Below, piece by piece: positions 43,926-55,100 of a DNA stretch of 64,000 bases. The stretch is from Methylocystis sp. Sn-Cys. Lineage in GTDB: Bacteria > Pseudomonadota > Alphaproteobacteria > Rhizobiales > Beijerinckiaceae. Made by a program: the position numbers and the translations under genes. Position 1 is the first letter of the stretch, and every line of letters starts with the position of its first letter. The stretch covers positions 62,001 through 126,000 of the forward strand of contig NZ_JAERVJ010000008.1 of NCBI RefSeq assembly GCF_016745395.1. The letters run 5' to 3'. The notes beneath the pieces were generated by a model. That model worked only from the letters and a program-made list of their open reading frames with translations. It was not told the origin of the DNA and did not search any database.

Positions 43926-45553
43926 CAGTTTTGCGTGGCGGCCATGTCGTCGACCCGGCAACGGGCAAGGACGGCGTCGGCGACGTCTGGTTCGAAGACG
44001 GCCGCATCGTCGCGCCCCCGGCCGGGGGCAAGGCCGATCAGGAGATCGATTGCACGGGCCATATCGTCATGGCCGGCGCCATCGACATTCACTCGCACAT
44101 TGCCGGCGGCAATGTGAACACCGCGCGCCTGCTGCTGCCTGAGCTGCATCGCGGCATTCGCGCGCGTCTCGCCAATACGCCGCTCTCGACCGCCAAATGG
44201 TCGACCTATGAGACCGGCCGGCTCTATGCACAGATGGGCTTCACGACGGTCGTTGAGCCGGCGATGGCGCCGCATCACTCGCTGCAGACGCATTTCGAGC
44301 TCAACGACGTCCCGATCCTCGATAAGGGCGCGTTGACGGTTCTCGGCAACGACGACTTCCTGCTGCGCCAGATTCGCGCGGGCGAGCCTGAGAGCGCGAT
44401 CAACGACTATGTCGCGACGACGGTCGCCGGCACCAAGTCGCTCGGCCTCAAATGCATCAATCCGGGCGGCTGCGAGGCCTTCAAGGAGAATATGCGCGCC
44501 TATGGGCTCGACGACGAGGTGCCCTTCTACGGCCTCACCTCGCGCAAGATCTTCCAGTCGCTGCAGAAGGCGACGCAGGCGGTGGGCATCCACCACCCGC
44601 TGCATCTGCACATGAACAATCTGGGCATCGCCGGCAATATCCAGACCGCGCTCGACACGATCGACGCGGCGCAGGGCCTCCCGCTGCATCTCGCCCACAT
44701 CCAGTTCTACGCCTATGGCAAGGAGGGCAATAACGCCTTCTCCTCCGCCGCCGCGACTTTCGCCGAGAAGATCAACGCCAATCCGAATGTCACGGTCGAC
44801 GTCGGCCAGGTGATGTTCTCGCAGACGGTGACGATCTCCTCCGACGTGCTGAAGCAGTTCAACAGCATGCCGGGCGGGATCCCGAAGAAGGGCGCGATCT
44901 TCGACGGCGACGCCAACGGCGGCGGCATCGTGCCCTACAACTACAAGATCTCGAACTATTACAACGCCATCCAATGGGCGGCGGGTCTCGAGCTGTTCCT
45001 GCTCATCAAGAACCCCGAGCAGGTCTTCTTCACCACCGACCATCCGAACGGCGGCCCCTTCACTGCTTATCCGGAGCTGTTCGCGCTGCTGATGAGCGCC
45101 GAGCTGCGCGAGCAGGTGATGTCGCGGCTGCCGGCCGAGGCGCTGCAGTTCACGACGCTGCCCTCGCTCAAGCGCGAATACACTTATTATGAGCTCGCGC
45201 AGATGAGCCGCTCGGGCGCGGCCAAGCTCTTCGGCTTCACGGATCGCGGTACGCTTGCGGCCGGCGCCGTCGCCGACGTTGCGGTCTATAAGGAGAGCCG
45301 CGACAAGGCCGGCATGTTCCGCCGCGCGGCTTACGTCTTCAAGGACGGCGACCTCGTGGTGAAGGACGGCGAGGTGTCGCATTACAAGCGCGGCAAGACG
45401 CTGCACATCAGCCCGCGCTTCGACAACAACATCAACAAGCGGCTCGATAGCTACTACGAGGAGCTTTACGGCCTGCCGCGCGGCATCTTCGACGTGCCGG
45501 ACGCCGCTCTGCCGCACAAGGACGCCTTTGCGGAGGTCGCATGCAAGGAATAG
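43919..45553 (+). CDS. fhcA: Formyltransferase/hydrolase complex subunit A (amidohydrolase-like)
   Basis: A 544-aa catalytic hydrolase subunit. The amidohydrolase metal site begins with HSH in AGAIDIHSHIAGG (H58, H60), and further ligands are expected in LHLHMNNLG and TTDHPNGGPF. In the bacterial complex this subunit hydrolyses the formyl group, bound to a methanofuran analogue, to formate. The start is a TTG at 43919, seven bases before the end of fhcB, so initiation depends on coupling. It overlaps fhcD by 13 bases. A long antisense frame runs opposite this gene but has no protein features. Confidence 0.93.
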   Translation: MLTVLRGGHVVDPATGKDGVGDVWFEDGRIVAPPAGGKADQEIDCTGHIVMAGAIDIHSHIAGGNVNTARLLLPELHRGIRARLANTPLSTAKWSTYETGRLYAQMGFTTVVEPAMAPHHSLQTHFELNDVPILDKGALTVLGNDDFLLRQIRAGEPESAINDYVATTVAGTKSLGLKCINPGGCEAFKENMRAYGLDDEVPFYGLTSRKIFQSLQKATQAVGIHHPLHLHMNNLGIAGNIQTALDTIDAAQGLPLHLAHIQFYAYGKEGNNAFSSAAATFAEKINANPNVTVDVGQVMFSQTVTISSDVLKQFNSMPGGIPKKGAIFDGDANGGGIVPYNYKISNYYNAIQWAAGLELFLLIKNPEQVFFTTDHPNGGPFTAYPELFALLMSAELREQVMSRLPAEALQFTTLPSLKREYTYYELAQMSRSGAAKLFGFTDRGTLAAGAVADVAVYKESRDKAGMFRRAAYVFKDGDLVVKDGEVSHYKRGKTLHISPRFDNNINKRLDSYYEELYGLPRGIFDVPDAALPHKDAFAEVACKE

Positions 45554-46449
45554 TTCGCAACGGCGTTCGCATCGACGAGAGTTTCGCCGAAGCCTTCCCG
45601 ATGAGCGGGACGGGCATTCTCATCACCGGCCCGAACGCCAAATGGGCCATGATCGCCGCCAAGACCATGACGGGCTTCGCGACCTCGGTCATCGGCTGCG
45701 GCTGCGAGGCCGGCGTCGACTGCGAGGTTTCGCCCGAAGAGACGCCCGATGGGCGCCCCGGCGTGCGCGCGCTGCTGTTCGCCATGTCGTCGAAGGACGC
45801 TGAAAAGCAGCTCGTCAACCGCCTCGGCCAATGCGTGCTGACCTGCCCGGGCTCGGCGGTCTATTCGACCGTCAAGGGCGAGTTCGAGATCAAGGTCGGC
45901 GACGCCGTGCGCCAGTTCGGCGACAAATGGCAGATGTCCAAGGCCATCGACGGGCGCCGCTTCTGGCGCATCCCGGTGATGGACGGCGAGTTCTTCTGCG
46001 AGTCGAAGGTCGGGCTGACGAAGAAATCCGTTGGCGGCGGCAATCTGCTCGTCATGGGCGCGGATTGGGAATCGACCATGCGCGCGACGGAAGCCGCCGT
46101 GGCCGCGATCGACGCCGTGCCGGACGTGATCCAGCCCTTCCCGGGCGGCATTGTGCGGTCGGGCTCCAAGGTCGGCTCGCAATATAAGGGCATGGGCGCC
46201 TCCACCAATGACGCCTATTGCCCGACTCTGCGCGGCGTGACCAAGAGCGCGCTCGATCCCGACGTCGGCTGCGTGCTCGAGATCGTCATCGACGGCCTGA
46301 CCGACGCGGCGGTTTCCAACGCCATGCGCGCCGGATTGAAAGCGATCATCGAGATGGGCCCGGAGAAGGGCGCCAAGCGCGTCGGCGCCGGCAACTATGG
46401 CGGCAAGCTCGGCCCGTTCCACTATCATTTGAAGGATTTGCTGCCGTGA
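45541..46449 (+). CDS. fhcD: Formylmethanofuran:tetrahydromethanopterin formyltransferase
   Basis: A 302-aa protein homologous to archaeal Ftr. It transfers the formyl group from formyl-H4MPT to the methanofuran analogue carried by the complex. ITGPNAKWAMIAAKTMTGFATSV and GCGCEAGVDCEVSPEETPDGRPG in the N-terminal half and RSGSKVGSQYKGMGASTNDAYCPT in the C-terminal half are family blocks. Length and start match the family. It overlaps fhcC through GTGA at 46446-46449. Confidence 0.95.
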   Translation: MQGIVRNGVRIDESFAEAFPMSGTGILITGPNAKWAMIAAKTMTGFATSVIGCGCEAGVDCEVSPEETPDGRPGVRALLFAMSSKDAEKQLVNRLGQCVLTCPGSAVYSTVKGEFEIKVGDAVRQFGDKWQMSKAIDGRRFWRIPVMDGEFFCESKVGLTKKSVGGGNLLVMGADWESTMRATEAAVAAIDAVPDVIQPFPGGIVRSGSKVGSQYKGMGASTNDAYCPTLRGVTKSALDPDVGCVLEIVIDGLTDAAVSNAMRAGLKAIIEMGPEKGAKRVGAGNYGGKLGPFHYHLKDLLP

Positions 46450-47255
46450 AGCCCTTCACCTTCACGCTCCGCCAGGAGCCGCCGCAGCGCGTCGACCTTT
46501 CGGCGCTCACGCCCGACCGCCTCGCCGGCAAGTCGCTCGCCGACATCGAGAAGATCGAGATCGGCACGACCCGCGCCTCGACCAAGGTCGGCGATGTGTT
46601 CAAGCTCGCCGAGGGCGATCTCAAGAACATCCGCTACGAGGGCGGCTCGGCGCGTTTCGATCTGATCGGCGCCAAGCTCCTGCCGGACTTCGCCATTCAC
46701 GTTGAGGGCGACGTCGGCCTGCAACTCGGCCGGCTGGCCAAGGGCGGCAAGATCACGGTTTCGGGCAGCGCCGGGGCCTATGCGGCCTCGGGTAATGAGG
46801 GCGCCCATATCGAGATCAAGGGGGACGCGGGCGAGCTGCTTGCGGCGCCGCTTGCCGGCGAACTCGCCGGCATGTCCGGCGGCCGCGTCGTGGTGCGCGG
46901 CAAGGCAGGCGCACGGGCGGGCGACCGCCTCCGCCGGGGCATTTTGATCATCGAAGGCGACGCTGGCGAGGATTTGGGCTCGCGCCTCATCGCCGGCACC
47001 ATCGTGGCGCTGGGCAAGACCTCGGGCCGCGTCGGCTATCTCAACAAGCGCGGCTCGCTCGTTTTGGCCAACCGCCCGGAGATTGGCCCGACCTATATCG
47101 ACTGCGGCCCGCATATCCTTACGTTTGCGCGGCTTTTCGCCCGCGGGCTGAAGACGGACAGCGAGGCGGCGGCGGCGGTTCTCTCGGCGAAGCTGCAGCG
47201 CTACGGCGGCGATACGGCCGTCTACGGCAAGGGCGAAATCTTGACCCCCGCCTGA
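46446..47255 (+). CDS. fhcC: Formyltransferase/hydrolase complex subunit C
   Basis: A 269-aa structural subunit resembling FmdC/FwdC and the GXGXXXG domain of glutamate synthase. The right-handed beta-helix is seen as repeats such as GKITVSGSAGAYAASGNEGA, GGRVVVRGKAGARAGD, GILIIEGDAGEDLGSRL and GTIVALGKTSGRVG. It starts with GTG at 46446, overlapping the fhcD stop. It completes the fhcBADC operon. Confidence 0.92.
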   Translation: MKPFTFTLRQEPPQRVDLSALTPDRLAGKSLADIEKIEIGTTRASTKVGDVFKLAEGDLKNIRYEGGSARFDLIGAKLLPDFAIHVEGDVGLQLGRLAKGGKITVSGSAGAYAASGNEGAHIEIKGDAGELLAAPLAGELAGMSGGRVVVRGKAGARAGDRLRRGILIIEGDAGEDLGSRLIAGTIVALGKTSGRVGYLNKRGSLVLANRPEIGPTYIDCGPHILTFARLFARGLKTDSEAAAAVLSAKLQRYGGDTAVYGKGEILTPA

Positions 47256-47324
47256 CCGGCATTACCCTTGCTTAGAGTTTGTGCGCCGCCGAATTCGGCG
47301 GCGCTCACGCAAGGGGTGTTGCCG

Positions 47325-47540
47325 ATGAATTTCGTCGAACTCATCCTCACAGTCTGCACGCTCGCGCAGCCGAACGCCTGCGACGAGCGCCGGCTCATGC
47401 TCGAATCCGCCACGGGCTCGACGAGCAATTGCATGATGCAGGCTATGCCATACATCGCTCAATGGTCGGGCGATCATCCCAATGTGCAGGTCACCCGCTG
47501 GCGCTGCGTCACGCCCGGCGCCGAGGGGGACAAGATTTAG
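47325..47540 (+). CDS. Small cysteine-containing protein of unknown function (71 aa)
   Basis: A 71-aa protein with MNFVELILTVCTLAQPNACD at the start, then STSNCMMQAMPYIAQW and WRCVTPG: four cysteines, spaced as if for two disulfides, in a short protein with a hydrophobic start. This layout is seen in small alphaproteobacterial proteins of unknown role. The ATG at 47325 follows GGGGTGTTGCCG. It stands between fhcC and a family B repeat. Confidence 0.6.
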   Translation: MNFVELILTVCTLAQPNACDERRLMLESATGSTSNCMMQAMPYIAQWSGDHPNVQVTRWRCVTPGAEGDKI

Positions 47541-47550
47541 GAGACAGGCC

Positions 47551-47630
47551 GTCATTGCGAGCGAAGCGAAGCAATCCAGGGCCGCCCCCACTATCCTGGG
47601 TCGCTTCCGCCCCGCTTCTCGCAATGACGG
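47551..47630. repeat. Dispersed palindromic repeat family B, copy 3
   Basis: Begins GTCATTGCGAGCGAAGCGAA and ends TCGCAATGACGG. The inner arm on the right side (CTGGGTCGCTTCCGC) has diverged from copies 1 and 2. It lies between the small cysteine protein and putA. Confidence 0.85.
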
Positions 47631-47675
47631 CCGGAGACTCCCATATGCCCTGATAGAGGCATGAGGGAGCTGCCC

Positions 47676-50600
47676 ATGGTCGAGCCGCCGCCTTTCGCCG
47701 CGCCCTATGCGCCGCCGGACGAAGCCTTCGCCGCCGCCTTTCTGGCAGACCGTCCGGACGCGTCTTTGCGCGCAGCAATCGACGCCAAGGCGCTTGCGCT
47801 CGTTCGCGGCATGCGCGCCGAGCATAGCGCGCTCGGCGGCGTCGAGGATTTCCTCCATGAATTCTCGCTCTCCTCCCGCGAGGGCCTCGCCGTCATGGCC
47901 CTTGCCGAGTCACTCCTGCGCGTGCCCGACGACGCCACCGCCGACCAACTCCTCGCCGACAAGCTCGCCGCAGGCGATTTCTCGCATCATGAATCCGCTT
48001 CCGATACGCTGCTCGTGCAGGCCTGCGCCTTTGCGTTGGGCTTTTCGGCGCGGCTTGTGGGGCCCGGAAAAGACGAGAGCGCCGAGCCGCGCGGACTCGT
48101 CGCCGATCTCGCGCGCCGCCTTGGCCTCCCCACTTTGCGCATCGCCGCGCGGCAGGCGATGCGGCTCATGGGCGCGCATTTCGTTTTCGGTGAGACGATC
48201 GACGATGCGCTGTCGCGCGCGAAGGGGCGGCGGGAGAGATTTTCCTTCGACATGCTCGGCGAAGGCGCGCGCAGCGCCAAGGACGCGGAGCGCTATTTCG
48301 ACGCTTATGCCAGCGCGATAGAGGCGATCGGCGCGCGCGCGGGCGATCGGGTTTTGCCGGACCGCCCCGGAATATCCGTCAAGCTCTCAGCGCTGCATCC
48401 GCGTTACGAAACCATCTCACGCGATCGCGTCCTAAAGGAATTGCCGCAACGCGTGCTCTCCCTCGCGCGTCTCGCCAAAGCGCGCGACCTTGCTTTCACC
48501 ATCGACGCAGAAGAAGCGGACCGCCTCGAGCTTTCGCTCGATGTGATCGCGCGCGTCGTCGCCGATCCGTCGCTCGCCGGCTGGAATGGTTTCGGCCTTG
48601 CCGTGCAGGCCTATCAAAAGCGCGCCGGCGCGGTGATCGATTACATAGCCGCGTTGGCGGAAAGCTATGGTCGCCGCTTCATGCTGCGCCTGGTGAAGGG
48701 CGCCTATTGGGACAGTGAGATCAAACGCGCGCAGGAACGGGGCCTCGCCGATTATCCGGTCTTTACCCGCAAGGCGATGACCGATCTCAATTACGACGCG
48801 CTCGCAGCGGGTCTGCTTTCCCAGCCACGGCTCTATCCGCAATTTGCCACGCATAACGCCCGCAGCGTCGCGGCGATCCTTGCGCGCGCCGGCGCGCGCA
48901 AGGATTATGAATTCCAACGCCTGCACGGCATGGGCGACGCGCTTTATGCGGCGCTGGCGCAAATGAGCGACGCGCCGGTGCGTATTTACGCGCCTGTCGG
49001 CCCGCATCGCGATCTGCTGGCCTATCTCGTGCGGCGATTGATCGAGAATGGCGCCAACTCGTCTTTCGTCGCGCGCGCGGCCGATCCGCAGACGCCGGAA
49101 GCCGCGCTCGTCGAAGATCCGCATGAAAGGATTGGCGACGCCGCGCAGGCGCGCCATCCGCGCTTGCCCTTGCCAGCGCAAATTTATGAGCCGCTGCGCG
49201 CCAATTCGAAGGGCGTTGAATTCGGCGACAAAGCGGCGCTCGCTGCTTTGCTCGATGAACGCGACGCCGCGCGCCTTTCACTGGAAGCGCGGCCGAGCGT
49301 CCCCGGGAAGAATGCGGCTCGGGATGTCTTATCTCCCATCGACGGCGCTGTGGTCGGGCAAGTGACCGAGACGGACCCCGACGGCGCGCGCGCAATGATG
49401 GCCAATGCCGCGAGCGCATTTCCGCACTGGAATGCGACACCCGTGGAGACGCGCGCGCAAAAACTGGAGCGCGCGGCGGATTTGATCGAGGCGCGGCGCG
49501 GCGCCTTCATCGCCCTCTTGCAAAGTGAAGCGGGCAAGACCCTCGACGACGCGCTCGCCGAAATTCGCGAAGCGGCGGATATGTGCCGCTACTATGCTTC
49601 CGAGGCGCGGCGCATCAGCAACGAGATCAGGCTTCCTGGTCCGACGGGCGAAGATAATCGCCTGCGTTACTCCGGGCGCGGCGTTTTCGTCTGCATTTCG
49701 CCGTGGAACTTTCCTTTGGCGATCTTCCTGGGGCAGGTTGTGGCGGCGCTCGTCACGGGCAACACTGTGGTCGCCAAGCCTGCCGAGCAAACGCCCGTTG
49801 TCGCGGCCTTGGCGGTCACCCTTCTTTACGAGGCGGGCATTCCGCGCGACGCCCTGCAATTGGCGCCGGGCGCGGGAGACGTCGGCGCGGCGCTGGTCGC
49901 CGACCCCCTCACGGCGGGCGTCGTCTTCACCGGCTCCCTGGAGGTCGCGCGCCATATCAACCAATCGCTCGCCGCCCGCGCGGGCGCCATTGCGCCGCTG
50001 ATCGCCGAGACCGGCGGCGTCAATGCGATGATCGTCGACTCGACGGCGCTGATCGAGCAAGTGGTCGACGATGTGTTGGCCTCCGCTTTTCGTTCGGCAG
50101 GCCAACGCTGCTCGGCGCTTCGATTGCTGTGCCTTCAGGAGGAGATCGCGCCCACGGCAATCGAGACGCTCATTGGCGCGACAAAGGAATTGCGCATTGG
50201 CGATCCGCGCCGGCTCGGCGTGCATGTCGGCCCGGTGATCGACGCCGACGCGAAGGCAAAGCTCGATCGCTATCTCGCTGTTCAAAGGGAGGCCGGGCGC
50301 CTGTTTTATGCGGGCGAGGCGCCGACGCCAGGATACTATGTCACGCCGCATATTGTGCGGCTCGATCGCGTGGCGGATTTGCGCGAGGAAGTCTTCGGCC
50401 CGGTTCTGCATGTCGTCACTTGGTGCGCGCGCGATTTTGACGCCCTGCTGCGCGAGATCGAGGCGAGTGGCTATGGGCTGACCTTCGGCTTGGAGACGCG
50501 CATCGAGGAGCGCATTCGCGATGTGGCCACGCGGGCGCCAGCGGGAAACGTCTATGTGAACCGCAATATGATCGGCGCCGTCGTCGGCAGTCAGCCTTTT

Positions 50601-50738
50601 GGCGGGTTTGGCCTCTCCGGCACGGGGCCGAAGGCAGGCGGGCCGGACTATCTGCGGCGCTTCCTGCTGGAGACGACGGTGACGGTCAATACGGCGTCCT
50701 TCGGCGGCGATGCGGGTCTGCTGTCACTCGAAGAGTGA
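47676..50738 (+). CDS. putA: Bifunctional proline dehydrogenase / P5C dehydrogenase PutA
   Basis: A 1020-aa two-step enzyme oxidising proline to glutamate at the inner membrane. The proline dehydrogenase barrel (about 150-470) has [26 protein letters not shown] and [12 protein letters not shown]. The aldehyde dehydrogenase part (about 530-1000) has [25 protein letters not shown] and the catalytic cysteine in GQRCSALR (C812). There is no N-terminal ribbon-helix-helix domain, so unlike E. coli PutA it should not repress its own gene. I prefer the ATG at 47676, with GGGAG six bases upstream, over 47661. Confidence 0.94.
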   Translation: MVEPPPFAAPYAPPDEAFAAAFLADRPDASLRAAIDAKALALVRGMRAEHSALGGVEDFLHEFSLSSREGLAVMALAESLLRVPDDATADQLLADKLAAGDFSHHESASDTLLVQACAFALGFSARLVGPGKDESAEPRGLVADLARRLGLPTLRIAARQAMRLMGAHFVFGETIDDALSRAKGRRERFSFDMLGEGARSAKDAERYFDAYASAIEAIGARAGDRVLPDRPGISVKLSALHPRYETISRDRVLKELPQRVLSLARLAKARDLAFTIDAEEADRLELSLDVIARVVADPSLAGWNGFGLAVQAYQKRAGAVIDYIAALAESYGRRFMLRLVKGAYWDSEIKRAQERGLADYPVFTRKAMTDLNYDALAAGLLSQPRLYPQFATHNARSVAAILARAGARKDYEFQRLHGMGDALYAALAQMSDAPVRIYAPVGPHRDLLAYLVRRLIENGANSSFVARAADPQTPEAALVEDPHERIGDAAQARHPRLPLPAQIYEPLRANSKGVEFGDKAALAALLDERDAARLSLEARPSVPGKNAARDVLSPIDGAVVGQVTETDPDGARAMMANAASAFPHWNATPVETRAQKLERAADLIEARRGAFIALLQSEAGKTLDDALAEIREAADMCRYYASEARRISNEIRLPGPTGEDNRLRYSGRGVFVCISPWNFPLAIFLGQVVAALVTGNTVVAKPAEQTPVVAALAVTLLYEAGIPRDALQLAPGAGDVGAALVADPLTAGVVFTGSLEVARHINQSLAARAGAIAPLIAETGGVNAMIVDSTALIEQVVDDVLASAFRSAGQRCSALRLLCLQEEIAPTAIETLIGATKELRIGDPRRLGVHVGPVIDADAKAKLDRYLAVQREAGRLFYAGEAPTPGYYVTPHIVRLDRVADLREEVFGPVLHVVTWCARDFDALLREIEASGYGLTFGLETRIEERIRDVATRAPAGNVYVNRNMIGAVVGSQPFGGFGLSGTGPKAGGPDYLRRFLLETTVTVNTASFGGDAGLLSLEE

Positions 50739-50740
50739 AT

Positions 50741-50788
50741 GCGAGCCTGAAGGCTCTCGGTCCGGAGCGCGGGCCTTCAGGCCCGCAT
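50741..50788. repeat. Dispersed palindromic repeat family E, copy 2
   Basis: GCGAGCCTGAAGGCTCTCGG joined through TCCGGAGC to GCGGGCCTTCAGGCCCGC, the same two-hairpin design as the copy at 33043. It begins three bases after the putA stop. Confidence 0.78.
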
Positions 50789-50917
50789 CCTCCGCGACAA
50801 TTTGTTCCCACGGCTTCGCTTGAAGATGGCGCTGGCCCCGACGATTTTTTTGTCGTCGAGACGTGCGAACGTCGCTCAAAAAAGTTGGAATTGGTCATTC
50901 ACCTTAGGGAGGCCGTG

Positions 50918-51433
50918 ATGGCTCAAGAGCAGAATGCGCCCGTGAAGAAAGACAATGGATCTTCTCTCGTTTCTCCCGATTTTTGGGACTGGCGCCCCTT
51001 CGAGGCGCTGCGCCGCCAGCTCGACCGCTTCTTCGACGAGGCGCCCGTGGCGCGGCGGACCGGCGAGGTCGAGCCTTTCGACCGCTTCATGGGCTGGGGC
51101 GCGCCCCCCGTCGACTTCGTCGAGCATGACAATGAATATGAAATGACCGCCGAGCTTCCCGGCCTCGACGAGAAGGACGTCGAAGTGAAGCTCGTCAACG
51201 GCGCCCTCGTCATGAGCGGCGAAAAGAAGGTGGAGCGCGAGGAGAAAGGCGAGGGCCGGTTCTTCTCGGAACGCCGTTACGGCGCCTTCAAGCGCAGCTT
51301 CCGCCTGCCGGACAACGTCGATCCCGATAAGATCTCCGCCAACTTCGAGAAGGGCGTCCTGAAGGTCACGCTGCCGAAAAGCGCGCAGCCAAAGTCCGAA
51401 GAGAAGAAGATCGACATCGCCGCCCAGAAATAA
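50918..51433 (+). CDS. Small heat shock protein, Hsp20 family
   Basis: A 171-aa holdase chaperone. The alpha-crystallin domain runs from about PPVDFVEHDNEYEMTAELPG to ANFEKGVLKVTLPK, whose GVLKVTLPK strand is the family mark; VNGALVMSGEKK and RRYGAFKRSFRLP lie between. The N-terminal RPFEALRRQLDRFFDE and the C-terminal KIDIAAQK extension complete the class A pattern. AGGGAGG lies five bases upstream of the ATG. No ROSE-type hairpin is obvious in the short upstream region. Confidence 0.9.
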   Translation: MAQEQNAPVKKDNGSSLVSPDFWDWRPFEALRRQLDRFFDEAPVARRTGEVEPFDRFMGWGAPPVDFVEHDNEYEMTAELPGLDEKDVEVKLVNGALVMSGEKKVEREEKGEGRFFSERRYGAFKRSFRLPDNVDPDKISANFEKGVLKVTLPKSAQPKSEEKKIDIAAQK

Positions 51434-51586
51434 GCGGTAGGCGCAACGAACCCGATCGCGACACCGGGGGGTTCTGGTTCTTGCGCCAGGCCCCGGTGAT
51501 CTTGGTGTGATTGCGCCTGTGTTCGGCTGTTGGGCGCCGATCTCATAATCTCTGGGCTCTACCGCAAGCCTCGGTCCGAATGACGT

Positions 51587-52018
51587 TCAAGGTTGGCCGC
51601 GTTTGCCGCTGCCGCGCTTCTCCAGAACGCAGCGCCTGATCGCCTCCTCCTTCTCGCGCCCGCGAAGAGTGGCGATCTTAGGCTCGCGCTTGCACTCGCC
51701 CCAGAGACGTCGTGCGGCGATATGTAGCTCGAAACAATGGCGTAGCTCTTTGCTCGCATTCGAGTCGGCGACCTGATCCCGGCAACGGCGGTGGATGCGG
51801 CGCGCCTCGAATTTGGACAAGGAAGGCCCAGACTGCTGGCGGTCCGCCTGCACGTCCCCGGGGCGTTCCGCTCGAACCTGCTCGGCCTGAGGCGCCGCCA
51901 GGCTCGTTTGAGGCGCGCCAACAGCAAAGATGAAGGTCGCTAGAAGACAAGCTCGCGCCAGCCGATTCGCTTTTAAACGCTGTTCTGTTTCTGCATGCTC
52001 AAACGGTAGCTCTTGCAT
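51587..52018 (-). CDS. Small exported protein of unknown function (143 aa)
   Basis: Not recognised. The first 30 residues hold a basic stretch, a hydrophobic run (ACLLATFIFAVGAP) and a possible cleavage near SLAA, so export is likely. The second half is basic and holds four cysteines (HRRCRDQ, LRHCFEL, WGECKRE, IRRCVLE). The spacing and length resemble small periplasmic proteins, with no known role. The start is uncertain. Confidence 0.5.
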   Translation of the reverse strand: MQELPFEHAETEQRLKANRLARACLLATFIFAVGAPQTSLAAPQAEQVRAERPGDVQADRQQSGPSLSKFEARRIHRRCRDQVADSNASKELRHCFELHIAARRLWGECKREPKIATLRGREKEEAIRRCVLEKRGSGKRGQP

Positions 52019-52103
52019 AGCGTCCCCGCTCGCCTTAGCAACGGATGATAGCGCGTCTGGGCCCCAAGGGCGCGCGAATGCTCCACGATAGGTTCCGCAA
52101 AGT

Positions 52104-55100
52104 ATGAATGATAGGCCTTTCGTCTTGGGGACTGCCAGGACTGTTCAATCGGCCGCGCCAGGCTTTTCTGTCGCCCTGGGAACAAAAGCCGAATTCCTGC
52201 TTCGCGACGAGTTGCTCTGCGAGATTTTCGCGGAAACGGCGAAGCGCCACCCAAACGCCAATGCTCTGAAAAGCTTACGTCATTCCATCAGCTATCGGGA
52301 GCTTGACGTCCGATCGGACGCCCTCCGCAGAGGGCTGCTCGCCCTTGGCGTCGGTCCTGGCGGCGTCGTCGGTCTTTGGATGGCGCGCGGGACCGAGGCC
52401 CTCATCGCGCAGCTCGCCATCGCAAAGACCGGCGCCGCATGGCTGCCATTTGACGCCGAAGCGCCAGTCGACCGTATCGCCGCCTGCCTGGAGGACGCCG
52501 AAGCGCGTTTCTTGCTCACCAGCCCGGAATTCTCCGCCAAGGCTTCTGGCCATCTGCCTGCTCAGCTCGTCATCGCCTCGGAGGCGAGCGTCGAAGGAGA
52601 CGATCGGCTTCCAACAGCAAGAGAATTAGGCGCGACGCCAGAGCATCCCGCCTATTTTATTTACACGTCAGGGTCCACCGGAAAGCCTAAAGGCACAATA
52701 ATCACCGGCAGGAATATTTGCCATTATCTGCGCTCCGCGAATGAAATCTACGGATTTTCCTCTTCCGACGTGACCTTTCAAGGCGCGTCCCTCGCCTTCG
52801 ATCTGTCGATGGAGGAGATTTGGGTCAGCTATCTTTCGGGGGCGACGTTGTTTGTCGCGACCGCCGAGATTCTCGCTGACCTCGAAACTTTGCCGGCCGT
52901 TTTAGAGCAGGCGGGCGTCACCGTGCTCGATACGGTTCCGACTTTGCTGAATGCGCTCCCGCGCGACGTTGCGACGCTACGGACGATCATCCTCGGCGGC
53001 GAGGCCTGCCCTCCGAGCGTCGCGGAGCGCTGGTCGCGCGACGGCCGGGTTATCTACAACAGCTATGGCCCCACGGAAGCGACCGTCGTGGCGACGATCG
53101 CCGAGGTCCGCCGTGGCGAAGCCGTGACCATCGGCAAGCCCATCCCGAACTATTCCTGCTATGTGGTCGACGAGACGCTCGCTCTGCTACCTCCCGGCGC
53201 AGAAGGCGAGCTTCTGATCGGCGGGCCGGGGGTCGCGAAGGGCTATCTGAAGCGAGATAGCCTCACGGCCGAGAAGTTCATCGACAATCCTCACTATGAT
53301 GGCGGCCTCGATCCTATCCTGTATCGTTCCGGCGACGCCGTCATTCTGAATGAGTCCGGCGACCTCGTTTTTCGCGGGCGTGTCGACGATCAGGTCAAGA
53401 TACGCGGTTTCCGCGTCGAGCTCGGGGAAATCGAAGCCGTCATTGCCTCGCACGTCGATGCGCGCCAGACGGCGGTCGTGTTGCGGAACGACACTGGCCT
53501 CGACGAGCTTGTCGCTTTCATTGTGACGGACGCGCCATTGCCGAGCGAACGCGAGTTGCGCGTCGCGCTACGCAAGGCGTTGCCGTCCTATATGGTCCCG
53601 TCGCGGTTTGAGGCGATTGCGTCTTTGCCGGTGCTGACGTCGGGCAAGGTCGATCGCAAGAGCCTCCAGGCCATGCCGCTGTCGCAGCAGTCGGCGCCGG
53701 ACGACGAGCAGGACGAGCCGCGCAACGACATCGAGGCGCGTCTCCTGGACGCGGCAAAACGGGCGCTATCGACTCCGACGGTTCCGCTCGAAGCGGATTT
53801 TTTCATGGATTTGGGCGGGCATTCGCTCCTTGCCGCGCGCTTTGTCTCCATCGTTCGAGAAACGCCGAGTCTGGCGTCGATCACTTTGCACGACTTGTAC
53901 GCGCATCGGACGTTGCGCAATCTCGCCGTCCATCTGAGGGAGAATGCAAAAGAGTCCGTTAAGGAGTTGGCCTTCGAGCCGCCGCCACTCAAACGGCGCG
54001 TTCTCTGCGCTTTGGCGCAGCTCGCGATCCTGCCGTTTCTCTTGTCCATCTCGGCGGCCCAGTGGCTCGCCATCTTCATTTCTTACACGCTGATTACCCC
54101 GGTCAATGCAAGCTTCGTGGACGAGGCGTTCAGCCTGTTCGGCATCATTCTCTCCATCACTGTATCCACCTTAGTCATCTCAATTGCAGGAAAATGGCTG
54201 GTCATCGGGCGCACCAAGCCGGGCCGGTATCCACTCTGGGGCTTCTATTTCTTTCGCTGGTGGCTTTCCCAGCGGCTGCTGGGGCTCAGCAACGCAAGGC
54301 TGCTGCAAAACTCGCCGCTGATGCCCTTGTACCTCGCCGCGATCGGCGCAAAGATCGGCCGGGACGCGCAGATCAGCGATCTCGAGGCTGGCGCCATCGA
54401 CCTCATATCGATCGGCGCGGGCGCGTCGCTGGGCTCCAAGCTCAAGATCGCCAACGCAAGGGTCGAAGGAAACGAGCTTGTCATCGGACCGGTCGAGATT
54501 GGAGCGGATGCGTATATCGGCACGGGTTGCGTGATCGAGGAGGGCGTCTTCATCGGCGACGGCGCAGCGCTCGAAGATCTGACGTCCTTGCCCGCCGGAT
54601 CGCGCGTCCAGGCGAATGAGATCTGGGACGGCTCGCCCGGCCGGCGCATCGGAGCCGTCGATCCTGAGGCGCTCGAAGCGCCAGCTCAGGCGACGATCGT
54701 CCGGCGCCTTGCGGTGACTCTGATTTCCGCGGCGTTGGCGCTTTTTCTGCCGATCATCGGTCTGCTGCCGATTTTTCCGGCCTTCTGGGCGTTCGATACG
54801 ATCGAAGCCGCCATGAAGTTCTCGGAGTCGGAGTACCACTATTACCTGGCGGCCATTCCCCTGCTTGCATGGCCGACCGCCTTCGTCCTGGTGTTGGCGA
54901 CGATCGCTCTGGTCGCCATTTTCCGCTGGACGGTGCTGCCGCGCGCGGCGGCGGGAAGATATTCGGTTTGGTCGGCGTTCTATCTGCGTCGCTGGGCCGT
55001 TTCCCTGGCGACGGAGGTTGCCCTTGAAACGCTGTCGTCGCTTTACGCGACGCTTTACATGCGCACTTGGTACCGGCTCATGGGCGCCCGTATCGGCAAG

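Noticed and set aside
43874-45517. 547-codon open frame antisense to fhcA
   Set aside because: It lies exactly opposite a well-supported gene, has no recognisable domain and is Arg/Val/Asp-rich as expected for antisense frames in high-GC DNA.
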